Of a DNA stretch of 64,000 nucleotides, positions 12,813-23,986 are shown piece after piece. This stretch comes from Paraphoma chrysanthemicola. Its lineage: Eukaryota > Ascomycota > Dothideomycetes > Pleosporales > Phaeosphaeriaceae. The first letter of the stretch is position 1. Each line of letters opens with the position of its first letter. Location of the stretch: NCBI GenBank assembly GCA_020744225.1, contig JAGMWG010000021.1:372001-436000 (forward strand). The letters run 5' to 3'. The position numbers were made by a program, and so were the translations under genes. Under the pieces are notes generated by a model that worked only from the letters and a program-made list of their open reading frames with translations, was not told where the DNA came from and did not search any database.

Positions 12813-13385
12813 ATGCCGTACAACGTCCCAGAACACAATGTAAATCACCGGTACGAAGAAATCTTCGTTGATCGGATAGGCGAGCAGCTGCAAGAAGTAT
12901 GGAAAGTTCGACTCGAGTATGCGAAAGCGGCGAATGATGGCATGGAAATCATGGGGTATGCACATACGCTTGAGGAAGCGGAGCGAAATGTTGATGATAT
13001 GATTACGAGAAATGATGCTGAAGGGGACGGATATGAGGATACTGAAGGAGCTGCTGCGACCAACGTGCATGAGTACGAGAAGCTAGAAAACAGTGAAAAG
13101 GTTTCGTATTTCTGGGAGATTATCAAAGTCCTGCTGCGACTGGTGCGGACTTATGGGATCAAGGATGCGGAGAGGGAGATGGAAAGAGTGTGGGATTTGG
13201 AGTGGAGGTTTCAGGAGTGGGCGAAGAAGAAGGAGAAGGAGAGGGAGAAGGAGAAGGAGAGGGAGAGGGAGAAGGAGAAGGAGGAGGACGTGGGATTTAT
13301 AGAAGAGGAAGGAGATAGGAGAAGGAAATTGGGGATTGTGGATGAGGATGATTTGGAGAATGAGAGGGTCATGGGCGTGGAGTAG
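12813..13385 (+). CDS. Hypothetical Glu/Lys-rich protein
   Basis: I do not recognise a family. From the ATG at 12813 the frame gives 190 aa with a helical central part (SYFWEIIKVLLRLVRTYG) and a long KEKE/REREKE repeat that looks like a charged coiled coil, encoded by a GA-rich tract at about 13220-13290. The same frame is open upstream to 12660 without an ATG and reads TKPWFQLSDASPFSM just before 12813, which is coding-like. The true gene may therefore begin in an upstream exon, with an acceptor-like CTAG at 12656-12659. An ATG at 12689 lies in another frame and would need a frameshift. Confidence 0.55.
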   Translation: MPYNVPEHNVNHRYEEIFVDRIGEQLQEVWKVRLEYAKAANDGMEIMGYAHTLEEAERNVDDMITRNDAEGDGYEDTEGAAATNVHEYEKLENSEKVSYFWEIIKVLLRLVRTYGIKDAEREMERVWDLEWRFQEWAKKKEKEREKEKEREREKEKEEDVGFIEEEGDRRRKLGIVDEDDLENERVMGVE

Positions 13386-15604
13386 ACGGGAAACGTCAGA
13401 CGTGTTCTTGTGTTATGATGAACACCCAAGGCGTTTTCATGGTTCATTTCTCGCCCGAAGAAGCCGTCTGCTTCGTCGCTCTCGTCGTCGGTATAGTCCC
13501 CTTAGAGTCGCCTTCTCGTAATCGAACCTCGTCAGACTCGTCATCATCCGCGTGGCCCATCCCGTAGTTTGCGCTTGAAAGGCGTGTCTTTGTCTGGCAG
13601 AGGCTGGGAGGCGATGCTGTCTTCGATGAAATGGATAGCCACAGCTTTCATCTAATTGAGGATTGCTGTGAAGCAGTCGTAAGATTCATGCGGCACGCGA
13701 GGATAGGCTTTGGGCCGGGGCACTTGTGCAAGCGCATTCCGGCGTCCACGGACGCTCTCTGTATGGCTCGGCGGCATCCCAGGCCAATCCATATTCAAAA
13801 AGCTCGCGGGAAGAGAGTCTCAATCAGGAATGTTTGATTCCAGCCCAATGCCCGCCAGACTCGAGGTTGCGTTACTCCGGGTCGGTATTGTCAAGGAGTT
13901 CCCAGACACCTTCCGCCAGTGTGTGATAGGCATGATGGTAGCTGTGCAGAGCTGACGTTGCTTCGGGGAGTACTATTCAAGAAGGGCCGGCATCTAGGCA
14001 GGGACCACTAACTAGCGGCTTGACGACGTTCAGCCGCATGCCAACATGGGGCACAGCCCTAAAGCCAAGGATTACTATCTAGACAAAGCTAGCATTTGGC
14101 TAAGCACTATTATTCAGGGATAGCTATAAACTACTATCTGCGTAGTGCTGAAGTTTCTTATGGGACTGCTTCTCAGGAGAAGCCGACATCCGGCCAAGGA
14201 CCACCATCTAACGACTCGACGACGTCCAGCCGCGTAGGCCTACGTTGGGCACAACTCGTACTGTGGCATGAGACATAGGTTCAGTAACGTACGATCTAAG
14301 CCGAACATTTCCCAACCTTACGTACAATTGCCCGTCCTTCAAGTGGCTCTTTTCGGCATTCAGCCCTGCTCGACTTCTCGATGGCATGTTCTCAAAGAGA
14401 TCTATGAACAAACCTATCGTGATAGAGTCTCAAGACTGTCTTGACAATCTCACGCAGCTGATCGTGCGCGCACTGCAAGCCAAGAGATTAGGATAGCAAA
14501 ACGCATCATAGTCCTTCATCATGCTCTGGACAGCCATAATTGGATTAGGATTCGGAAAGGAGGCCGGCCAAAACTTTATACCGGGCTCTTTTCTGAAGGT
14601 AATGATATTGACTTGTAATAGGTGTGAGGTCAATTATGAAGGTACACGCTTGCTCCCCATAGCGGCGTTTTATGCTCCTTCCCCTCAGCATTTCGTTTGC
14701 TCCCTTCCCTTAGTAGCCTGTAAGCATCTACCCATTACCATCCCCAAATGTTTCTGATACCGTTGCAGCTAGGTAATACACACTGGGAGCCAGGTGATGT
14801 TAAATAGCATGAGGTACTTCCACCATTATCAATGCAAATAGCCTTGACTGAAGTAGTAGTGGGTCTGGCCTGTCGAAGCCGGCAAGCCTGAGTCAGCTCC
14901 ACAGAGGTACCACGATCGCGAGATCTCCATTGCCAGCCATTAGCTGCAGAGCTGAAGCGGATTCCAGTAATAGGGTTGTCTGCAGGTCGTTCTGCGTCTT
15001 GGCACGCTGGGAAATCCTCGCCCTAAGCGGAGACGCTTGAGATGCTCAGGGCGAAGGTAGCAGAGAGAGAAGATAGCTTCATCTGTATCGGTCAAGAAGT
15101 ATAGTATAGAACAATTCTGATGTAAAATCCTACCTTGGACAAGTTCGTTTGCGCTGGTGTAGGTAGTTTGATAGGTCAAGGTTTGGGGCCCGGTGGTGCA
15201 AGATGAATTGGATGGTGCTGCTAATTGTCGATGCCCCTCGTTATATAGCATCTTCGGTGATACTATGGACGTTTTCCGGTAATGCATCGGAACTATTACA
15301 TTAGTACGTGTTTAATTGTGATCGATGTAAAACTACGATAGCATTGTCTCTCGGACTCACTTCAAGCGAAGCGGACCGAGAGTATCGCCGTTATGATTTG
15401 TCTGAATTGTCTCTCGCCGCATGAACACATCTTTATGAATGAAAACAAACGCCTAGCAATACTAAGCTGACCGATACATAGCCTCCCACCCTGGTTCGGA
15501 TGTTCTTGCTACCCCTAGGCTGGCTGATAGTTCAGACTATATGCCAAGGCTACCTAGTTGGTTCAGTCTTCTATACTAATTCAACTACGCTTCAGAACAG
15601 CCTC
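13386..15604. other. Gene-poor stretch with decayed repeats
   Basis: No convincing gene. Short ORFs on both strands lack domains or splice support, including a 115-codon minus-strand frame at 14940-15287. Part of it (about 13983-14252) consists of degraded repeated sequence, listed separately. The base composition is more AT-rich than the flanking genes from about 14.6 kb onward. Confidence 0.5.
13983..14252. repeat. Degenerate direct repeats, probable mobile-element remnant
   Basis: Two roughly 73-bp segments, 13983-14055 and 14179-14252, are clearly related. Shared pieces include GGACCAC, CGACGAC, CAGCCGC and GGGCACA in the same order and spacing. Most differences are C/T or G/A. Between them, units resembling GGCTAAGCACTATTATTC and AAGGATTACTATCTAGAC repeat the same theme at lower identity. 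This suits an old repeated element aged by transitions, as repeat-induced point mutation produces in ascomycetes. The element class cannot be told. Confidence 0.5.
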
Positions 15605-15929
15605 ATAACACGGTCCCAATCAGAATGCTATGATCAGCTTCGCGTGGAAGCGCGGAATTGAGGTAACATGCATATGGGCTTTGCGAGGTTTTCCCAATGG
15701 CTTGTGCATCGTGATCCCATTCATACTTGATGAAGTCATTGGTCGTGATGCGATGCTTACAGACCCCTCCCACCGTCCCGACAACAACGTCATAGGCTGG
15801 ACGGGCACGATTAGTTTGCTTGACTTCAAGGCAGTCGTGCTTTTCCGGCTCTTGGCACATCCTCATACCAGCGGTGTAGAACTCTTCATGTGTGCATCCG
15901 AGTGTTGCGAGAACCTGAGTGTACGGCAT
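15603..15929 (-). CDS. Small hypothetical protein with five cysteines
   Basis: Unknown family. I choose the ATG at 15929 because its context (CCACCATG) is good and the protein from there (108 aa, starting MPYTQVLATLGCTHEEFY) looks coding throughout. The frame is open further upstream to 16046. Five Cys (in GCTHEE, RMCQEP, HDCLEV, GVCKHR and YACYLN) are spread along it, but there is no signal peptide from this start. It lies next to the gene-poor repeat area and may be lineage-specific. Confidence 0.4.
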   Translation of the reverse strand: MPYTQVLATLGCTHEEFYTAGMRMCQEPEKHDCLEVKQTNRARPAYDVVVGTVGGVCKHRITTNDFIKYEWDHDAQAIGKTSQSPYACYLNSALPREADHSILIGTVL

Positions 15930-16412
15930 GGTGGAATTTTGGGTTTGTTTTGTTGTGCTGAGGTGAAACGTTACATCCGTGGCGAATGAGACTACAGTTT
16001 CGAAAACTCTGCAATACTCTCGATGGTGAGTGTTTTTCACGCTCACATGGTGAAACTATAGAAAGCTTTGTCTGCACGTTGTGGATTGTGCAATGTTGTT
16101 TTGTGAAGCATTTTTGTTGACTCAACGCTCTTCGACAAAATTGTGCTATGAGTCCTGGGCCAGTTCGGAATACAAGCTCTCAAAGAAATGTGCACAAATC
16201 AAGTTGCCGTCAGAACCTCCGAGAAATGGGATCTCACACGATGATATGCAATATAGAAGTGGCTGAAGTACCCTGCCGTGATCGCTCAAGAATATTCGAT
16301 CTACACGCTCGATTGAGATGCACACCTGCTTTACCTGTACCGCAGTATGCTTATAATTTCATGGATGATCTCAATGATCCTAAAACCACAGCAAACATGA
16401 ACAATGGGAAAT

Positions 16413-17009
16413 TTACTCAACCAAACCCTCGAGATCCTCACTCCTAATCACACTTCCCCTTTTCGCAAAATACTTCATCAAAAACTCATGCGTCTCACCA
16501 TCCGCATCCGCACACGCATCCTCCAGCACAAAAAGCCTATAATCCAAGTCCGAAGCCTGCACTACCGTCGCCGCCACAGCACCACCCGTAGACACACCTC
16601 CCAGTATCAATGTATCGATGCCACGGCTCCTGAAAATCTCATTTACATCCTGCGGCGCATTCAAAAACGGGCCAATACGATTCTTCCTAATCACGATATC
16701 GCCCTCTTGAGGTGTAACATCCGGATGAAACAGCGATGCCGGACTATCCACGAGGAAATGTGGTGCGGCTTCGGGATTTGTTTTAGCGTTATAGAATGTT
16801 GGGTTTGTTTCTGGGATGGCGTTCATCTCGGACTCGGTGAAAGCGACGCGGCAGTGCGCAATTGTGATGCCTTTGCTTCGTGCCGTTTTGATGATGGAAG
16901 CTGCGTGAGACATGACCGCGGCGCATGATAAGCTCCTGTGTGCGTTGATGACTTGATAGTCAAGGAGGAAGAGTGCGGTGCGGGATGGGATGATCTTGCT
17001 GGCGGACAT
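16413..17009 (-). CDS. Isochorismatase-like cysteine hydrolase homologue lacking the catalytic Cys
   Basis: Isochorismatase-fold protein of 198 aa, single exon. The catalytic Asp sits in FLLDYQ (near residue 17) and the Lys in VIRKNRIG. At the third triad position, where active members have Cys after GVSTSG or a similar turn, this protein reads GVSTGGAVAAT, so an Ala replaces it. Subgroups without this Cys are known and their activity is unclear. It is divergent from the MFS transporter at 17494, with about 480 bases between the starts. Confidence 0.82.
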   Translation of the reverse strand: MSASKIIPSRTALFLLDYQVINAHRSLSCAAVMSHAASIIKTARSKGITIAHCRVAFTESEMNAIPETNPTFYNAKTNPEAAPHFLVDSPASLFHPDVTPQEGDIVIRKNRIGPFLNAPQDVNEIFRSRGIDTLILGGVSTGGAVAATVVQASDLDYRLFVLEDACADADGETHEFLMKYFAKRGSVIRSEDLEGLVE

Positions 17010-17493
17010 CGTGGAATGGTTGAGGACTATTGTGACGGTGGCAGGTATCTGTTGAACAGGGCTTGGTTGTGACGACTGTGGGAGCTTTGATCTTAATGTC
17101 CAGTTCGCAAGTGTGTTGTTCTAAACACTCTTTTAAAAGCTCTTGCTTCTCCCGGAACCGGCGTACTCCAGTGGCCGGATCAGGATTCGGACGACCATAT
17201 GGGCCTGACAACATCATCGCAATATTTATTCAAGGTTCATATGGAACAACCGAGTAATGCTATTTCGGAGATAAGTATGTTGGAAAGGCGAAGACGTGAC
17301 GGAGTTGAGGTGATGGTGTGCCGACGCCGGTTCCGGCACCGGTCTGGACCGATCACTCAATCACAGTACACAGCGAGGAAGGAACCAAAACACGTACACT
17401 GTATATGACAGTGTGGAGCTTCTACTTTAGTTGAGAATACACGAATCTCCGCAACAGCTCTTCACACCTTTCGATCCGTCGCATATTCGTTGC

Positions 17494-19263
17494 ATGACTG
17501 CCATGGATCCAGGCCAAAAGACTATCAATATGGACACTGCCGTGGTACACGATCGAATCGAACAATCGGTAGCGGGTGTTGAAGTCAAAACTACATCAGA
17601 GAGTGGCCATCACCATAATCTATCAGATACAGGGGCGAAAGTCGCAACAGTTATCAACGCACCCCATCCCACGGACAACCATGAAGCAGCAGAAGAAGCC
17701 ACTGTCGCACCTTTACACACCGTCTTCACGCAACGGCAGCGGCTTTTCATCTGCATCATGACGACTCTCGCCTCTTTCTTCTCACCTCTCAGCGGTCAAA
17801 TCTACTTTCCCGTGATCCCGGACATCGCACGAGAATACAATACCTCCATCGGCCACATCAACTTGACCATAACCACGTACATGATCCTTCAAGGCCTCGC
17901 GCCCACAATCATAGGCACATTCGGAGACACTACCGGTCGAAGACCCGCATACATCGTAACATTCGCCATATACTTCGCCGCCAACGTCGGGCTCGCTACA
18001 CAGAAGTCTTACGCTGCGCTACTAGTGCTGCGATGTCTCCAGAGCGCAGGAAGTAGCGGGACCATCGCGCTTGGGCAAGGCGTCATCTCAGACATTGCAA
18101 CGCCTGCAGAGCGTGGGAAATATCTCGGACCTGTTGTTTCAGGCGTCATGCTGGCACCTGCACTTGGACCTACCATCGGGGGTCTGTTGGCCGAATTCCT
18201 CGGATGGCGCTCGATCTTCTGGTTCTTGGCAATCATCAGCGGAGTGTTCCTGGTCGTGTATACGCTGTTCATGCCGGAGACATCGAGGAAGATTGTTGGT
18301 GACGGCAGTATACCACCACTTGATTGGTGGGTGATGAGTCCGTATCAGTACTGGACTGCGCAGCAAGAGAGGAAAGTAGCGATTCATGAAGGACGTAGTC
18401 ACGAGGCTGAGGAGAAATTGGATAAAGCGCGAGAACGAGCAGCAAATCGCAAGTTCCAGTTCCCGAATCCCTTGACCTCGATCATGATACTGCGAGAGAA
18501 GGACGCGGCTATCATCATTTGCTTCATCTCACTTTCCATGAGTGTGTTGATGCCCATCATGGCGAGTATGTCGACACTATTTGGCGAGGTGTATAATTTC
18601 GGGACCTTCCAAGTTGGTCTATGCTATCTGTAAGTTATTGCGCTTCGTTCGATGAACTACACTGGAGTTTCCTCTGATCCTTTCTTCAGGCCACTAGGTG
18701 TCGCCGCAATCCTAGCCGCCGGCTTCAATGGCAAAACCATGGATTGGAATTACCGACGGTGGACCAGAAAGCTCAACCTTCCGTATGAAAAGAAACGCAC
18801 GACAGATCTGCGCAATTTCCCGATCGAAAAGTCCCGCTTACAACCTGTCTTCATCTTCACACCCATTGTCGCGGCGTGTTGTATATCATTCGGATGGGCC
18901 TTACAAGCACACGCAAACCTGGCAGTGCTATTAATCATCGAGTTCATTCTGGGCTACACACAAGTTTCTGCGTCCAACAATCTGAGCTCATTGCTAGTGG
19001 ATTTGTTTCCTGAAAAGGCGTCAACTGTAACTGCCGCGAGCAATCTTGTGCGATGCTGGCTTGCGGGAGCAGCGACCGCAGCAATCGATCCCATGCTTGG
19101 CGCGATGGGATGGGGCTGGAGCTTTACATTCTTGGGTCTGGTCCTCGTGTGCGGGTTGTTTCTGATCTTCGTAGAGTACAGGAATGGAATGGGGTGGAGA
19201 CATCAAAGGCGTCAGAGAGAAGCTCGAGAGGCAGAGAAGGCAGAGTCAAAGGAGCGATCGTAG
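17494..19263 (+). CDS. MFS drug:H+ antiporter-like transporter (DHA1 type)
   Basis: Plasma-membrane efflux-type transporter. Exons 17494-18629 and 18690-19263 give 569 aa. A hydrophilic N-terminus of about 90 residues precedes the helices. The conserved loop 2-3 motif is present as GDTTGRRPAY, and helix 4 carries LVLRCLQSAGSSGTIALGQG. A charged central loop (residues near 280-350) separates the two halves, and the second half includes LGYTQVSASNNLSSLLVDLFP. The spliced junction reads LCYLPLGVAAILAAGFNG. I chose the first ATG in frame; the open frame upstream has no ATG. It is convergent with the Zn2Cys6 regulator and divergent from the isochorismatase-like gene, suggesting a small functional set, but the substrate is unknown. 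Confidence 0.87.
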
Positions 19264-19469
19264 GGTGGTCGCTAATGATTTGGGATGATGCAAGGACCAA
19301 GTTAACGGCGCGGAAGTTTGAACTTCCGATGGGTATGAACTGCGAGATTGTGTCTTTGGTAATCCGAAGTCGAAGCGATTGGGTCAGGCATTCAATGAGA
19401 AAGGGCCTGACGGCATGGTCTCGAACGTAACTTAGTAGACATGCTAGAGGTCGTCTGTGGCGATAAATA

Positions 19470-21643
19470 TCATGTCAGAGTCAGCGAACTCGGGTCCCAG
19501 ACGTCGCATTGTCCAAAGTCCATGTCTCTCCAGAAATCATCTTCGAGCCATGATTCCGAGGTCGAGGACAGAATGAGTCCAGTAGCTACACTATTGGGTT
19601 GTGGCTCTGCACTAACACGAATAGGTGCGCGTGGTAAAGGGATATTATCTGCCATCAGGTTAGCACACTAACATGTTGGAATATATCTTGCACTCACCTT
19701 GATTTACTCCCGGAGCAACATGCATGAACTCCGTACCCGAGAACTCCTCCCTCCAGGATCTGATAGCATCATGTATCGGGCCTCCAGAGAGTCGATTTCT
19801 TACACGGAGTGTAATGTTAATTGACCCATCAGGGTCGCGGAACATCCTTTTACTGTTCATCATCTTCTCCCCGAAAGAAGCACATTTGGCAGGGAAGTCT
19901 CCCTTTTGAATCGAGCACGATCGCAAGAACCCAATTCCGGTGTTGAGTAGATCATGACCGCGCATCTGGTCGAGACCGGATGCGAAAGGACCTTTCAGAA
20001 CACGTGCCATGCTCGCCAAGCTCAACAGTGCAACAGTAAAAACGAACCGCGTGCATATACGATGAAGATCAATTTCTTGATCGAGGTTGTGAAGTCTTTC
20101 GAGAACATCCGATGCTGCGTCGTAGACTAGTGTGCATGACTGCATATCGAGAGTTTTCGCAGACTTGTAGAATTGCATCACACTGAGGTCAAGAATCGCA
20201 GCATCCACGTGCAAATGGTCCCAGCCTGTTGTGAAGTTAGCGCGAATCACCGGTTAAGAGTCCTTGCCATACTAGAGAGTGCCGGTATTGTTTTACTCAA
20301 ACTGTCAACCTCGCTTCGGAAGCCATTCCCGAGCGCGTCCATCGTGCGCTCTTGTTGCAAGGTCATCGTCGCAAGTCCAAGACCTAGAAAAGCTTTGTTG
20401 GCGCGTGCCATTATAACCGCAAGATGTAGTCGTGTCCGCAAGCCCATTGGTAGCCCATTTAGGAGGGAGTCAAGATGAGGCTGCTCGTTGCAGAGTTCAA
20501 AAGAGACTAGATTAGGTTGTCCTGAGCCGGTGCATGTCCTATGGCAAGAGTAAACGTTACGAATCCACACACCGAGTCCGAGTAACCGTACATTTGATAT
20601 GCGATCACCACGTGTGCCCAGATTTCTGCTCTTCGTAGGTGCTCTTGTTCTATCGTCTCGGTGTACGACTTTGTAAAATCCTCGCTAAAAGTAGGTGCAT
20701 ACAAGCCGCAGTGCATGGAAACGTGGAGCAGAGTACCTGCAAGCAGAAACGATGGGTCCCGACAGAATGCCGAGGACGGAAATGGCCAGTTGAGTAGAAG
20801 TAGCAGACCTTTAATACGTTCGATCGGATTGTTCCGGGTCGTGATAGACTGCAACGCAAGTTGAATCACTGGCTGCGCTAGAAACGGTGTCAAGGTGGGT
20901 TGCTCAGTATATCGCCGAGACCCAATGGAGACGATGACCCAAAACAGAAAAGGCATACGCTCGTAGAATCTGTTTGGGTTGACATGAGGATTGAGGAGTG
21001 GAAAGACAGGATGATAGTCTTGGAAGTAGCTGGGAAAAGGTAAGCGACGGTCACGGAGGGTAGGAGAGACCCTACAGTTTGAAGCAATCGTCGATTATGC
21101 CAGGTGACAGCTCAAGGCCATTGATGGTCCTCCTTATGGTCGTTTCTCGCGCAGTATGTTGCTCCTGCAATGGTCTCAGAGATTCCGCCGTAGTCGAGGG
21201 GGTTGCCAGGCTCTGGAGAGATGCCACACGAAAGCTTGATACGTGATTGGCCGATGCTGCTGGATGAGCTGGCAACTGTTGTCGTTTCAAAGCTGCAACT
21301 TCTTCCTCGAGCTCTTCTAGGCGCCTAAGTCGCATGACTATGAGCACAATGCTATGCATGAAGTGACGAAGTAGCTCATACATACTTGCGCTTATGCGAT
21401 CTCTTGAATGGAGCAGAGTAGACGCATGTGATCTTTAATCGACGGCAGCGTGAGCAGTCTGACAACGTTTTGGATGTGGAGTCGCCATCACAGCGCATCT
21501 TTCCGACGGTATTAGCTCAAGCACGAGAACGACAACGGGAACAGTGTCAGCAAACGACCAACCTTCTGTTGCCTACACTCTGCGCATGCCGTCTTCTTTC
21601 TGCTGGTTTTTCGTACTGATGAGCTATCGTCAGGATCCGCCAT
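19470..21643 (-). CDS. Zn2Cys6 fungal transcription factor
   Basis: Seven exons on the minus strand: 21643-21563, 21498-21386, 21324-21076, 21029-20592, 20538-20273, 20225-19698 and 19648-19470, giving 617 aa with all phases matching. The binuclear zinc cluster is complete, Cys 20, 23, 30, 42, 45 and 52 (C-x2-C-x6-C-x11-C-x2-C-x6-C), and is split by the first intron. A basic linker and a short coiled coil (RLEELEEEVAALKRQ) follow. The middle region carries fungal_trans-like features: DDCFKLYFQDYHPVFPLL and PFLFWVIVSIGSRRY. The layout resembles Leu3/War1/PrtT-type regulators; that assignment is by look only. The acidic C-terminus (WLEDDFWRDMDFGQCD) could be an activation region. Its end faces the MFS gene end, about 206 bases away. 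Confidence 0.85.
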
Positions 21644-22259
21644 GTTCAGATCATTTGAATAGTAGGAGAAGAGAAATGAATGATCAAATACACGGTGAGC
21701 GAGTGGCAGTTGTCAGGGCGTGGGAGTCGCGACCATGGAGCTAAACTCCGGAGCTAACCAAGTCAAGCTTAGCTGCACAGCATCCATCACTTCTCAATTG
21801 CCAATGCACCAAATGCAGCATCAATCTTCGGATTTGATTTTACGATGGATTCCAAGAAGGTTAAGCTCATTAGCGCCTCGAAAGCAGAATAGGTGTTCGC
21901 GGTATGATTGATTTTGGGTACATCACTAAACAACACCTTGGAGCTTTTGACTACAGTCGAGATGAAAGGAAGGGATGTGTGACCCCAAGCCAGCAGGAGC
22001 ACTTCTATCTTAGCATTTTTCCATCGTCACAAAGTCGAAGGAATTTACATTCACGAGTGAGCCCGATGCAATATGAAACAGAAGCTATACGCCGGCCGGC
22101 GGCTTATTGGTCGTGAAAGCAGACAAACAAGACCCAGCGTGATTGCTCTGTGTCTTGGCATGTCGATATTCACGCTTGCCCCATGGCAGATCCTTCACTT
22201 ATGTTCAGCCTCATTTCACGTTGTACCCATCTCTGTATAAACACTACAATCCTCCCGAT

Positions 22260-22841
22260 ATGCCCAGCCTCTACTTCATCGTGCGCTTCGACGCCGACCG
22301 GAACGAGAAACCACCGTTCAACACTACCGATGTCTCGATCACCGGCGTACCCGCTGCACTATCCAGAGACGGCAGTCGGATTTACCATACCTACACCGTC
22401 ATCGACGAGGAAGCGGCCGACGGACCATGGACATACCGTGTCGCAATCGACATCGCCAAAGCGCGTGGCACAGACGTCCGTATCAATTATGGCACACTTT
22501 ACGAAAATGATGCTTTCGAGCGCTTAAAGAGAATTCCAGAAGATATCAAAGAGAGCGACAAAGAGCGCAAGCATAACCACCCGGATTACTTCGTCAAGGC
22601 GAAGGTCACATGGCAGGGCGACGCTTGTTTGGAAGTCAAGCTAAGAACTGAAAGCTTTTGCTGGTATGAAATGGTTACTGTGGAGGTGAATGACTTGGGA
22701 CAGGGGTTGGAAGCAGTGGATGAAGCCGACAGAGGGGGCGATAAGAAGAGGAGAAGAAGAAGGACGGAGATCGAACAAGCAGTAGGGGAGGATATGGATA
22801 TCTTTGAGGATGAGGATGAGGAGGACATGGATGAGATATGA
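22260..22841 (+). CDS. Hypothetical protein with acidic C-terminus
   Basis: Single exon, 193 aa from the ATG at 22260. It starts MPSLYFIVRFDADRNEKPPF, is rich in beta-strand-like segments, and ends in a Lys/Arg run followed by an acidic tail (MDIFEDEDEEDMDEI), which suggests a nuclear or chaperone-type acidic tail. I recognise no family. It may be distantly related to the next gene: both have an aromatic strand near the C-terminus (FCWYEMVTVEVNDLG here, VWWEVVEVDIVYDDG there). Confidence 0.6.
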   Translation: MPSLYFIVRFDADRNEKPPFNTTDVSITGVPAALSRDGSRIYHTYTVIDEEAADGPWTYRVAIDIAKARGTDVRINYGTLYENDAFERLKRIPEDIKESDKERKHNHPDYFVKAKVTWQGDACLEVKLRTESFCWYEMVTVEVNDLGQGLEAVDEADRGGDKKRRRRRTEIEQAVGEDMDIFEDEDEEDMDEI

Positions 22842-23099
22842 GAGTTGATTTCGCCGGCTAGACTCATCGTTTCGTGCTCTGACAAGGATAGCTGAGTCGT
22901 ACGGTGAAAATGCAACATCTTCGTCATCCGCACCTTTTTGACTACCAAACAATACTCAAGTCTTCTGACTGCTGCCTTTGGGACGTGGAAACGTCCGTAT
23001 GATACAATCAAGCAAGCACTCTCAAGGAGTACAAAAGTTTTAGGACCTGGTGAGTTGTCGTCCTTTCACTCCTTTAATACCCTGACTGGAAACCTTACC

Positions 23100-23600
23100 A
23101 TGAGCGAACAGACCAGCCAGAAGAAACAAAAAGCCTACGCCATCGTCAAGATCACATCACCCAACTCATCCAAACCAGCCATCTTGACTGGCTTCAAGGT
23201 CTACGATCCTGCGCGACTCTGTTCCAGATCCACATCTGAACCTCAAGGAACAACGTTCTCAATCATGAAAGATGGCCCACTCCTCTTCGATAAGCATGTC
23301 CTCAGTTTTCGACCCAAGGTAGGTATCCAGGTCGAAAACGCAACCCGGTCGATCCAGGTCAATTTACATGGACAAGACAGGCAAGAGCTACTGAACTCAT
23401 TTCGCTCCCTCGCGGAGGAAGATTTGCAGGAGTACCAGGATATACATGGAGAGGTGAATGCAGGCATTCTTCAGTATTGGGAGGATGCGAATGGCTTAAG
23501 GGGTGCGAGCTGGTTGAATGGGAATGGTGGGCACGTGTGGTGGGAGGTAGTAGAGGTTGACATTGTGTATGACGACGGAGCGGCAATGGAAATGAGGTAG
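23100..23600 (+). CDS. Hypothetical protein
   Basis: Single exon, 166 aa from the ATG at 23100. The open frame continues upstream, but this ATG gives a normal soluble N-terminus (MSEQTSQKKQKAYAIVK). No membrane segment, signal peptide or recognised domain is visible. It follows the 22260 gene in the same orientation, about 260 bases on. See that entry for the weak shared C-terminal pattern. Confidence 0.55.
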   Translation: MSEQTSQKKQKAYAIVKITSPNSSKPAILTGFKVYDPARLCSRSTSEPQGTTFSIMKDGPLLFDKHVLSFRPKVGIQVENATRSIQVNLHGQDRQELLNSFRSLAEEDLQEYQDIHGEVNAGILQYWEDANGLRGASWLNGNGGHVWWEVVEVDIVYDDGAAMEMR

Positions 23601-23986
23601 ATGGGCAGATAAGTTCGTATTGGGTTGCGGAATTCTAGACTTTTGCAAGATGCGATCGATGTAGCTTTGCTGACCGTGCGATACTGATCGTTGACGTGGG
23701 ACTGCTGTTTAGAGATTTCTCAATTGTTACTTAGGTCCGGGTAAGTACAAATTATTCTTTACATTCGAGCGCAATCCAGAGATGATTGTTTGTAATGCTG
23801 CAAAATATTTCAAGTAAGTCAAGAGGTGGAGTGGTGGTGGAGGGGAAACCTGCAACAATGTTGGTTTCGTAGCGCGAGCTCGAGCCCCAACACAGACGCG
23901 CGACCCGCGTCGACATCACGGCAGCGGCAGCGGCATCGTACATTCCCCACTTCGACCGCCTCCATGCGGGGTACATAGATCTCTCC

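Noticed and set aside
12689..12871. ATG at 12689 as start of the Glu/Lys-rich protein, needing a one-base shift
   Set aside because: The downstream frame is open from 12660 in its own right, so an upstream exon or the ATG at 12813 explains the gene without invoking a frameshift.
13209..13292. Purine-rich GA tract as a regulatory or triplex element
   Set aside because: It is fully explained as codons for a Lys/Glu/Arg repeat in the hypothetical protein.
14940..15287. 115-codon minus-strand frame as a gene
   Set aside because: There is no recognisable motif, no splice structure, and it lies beside decayed repeats.
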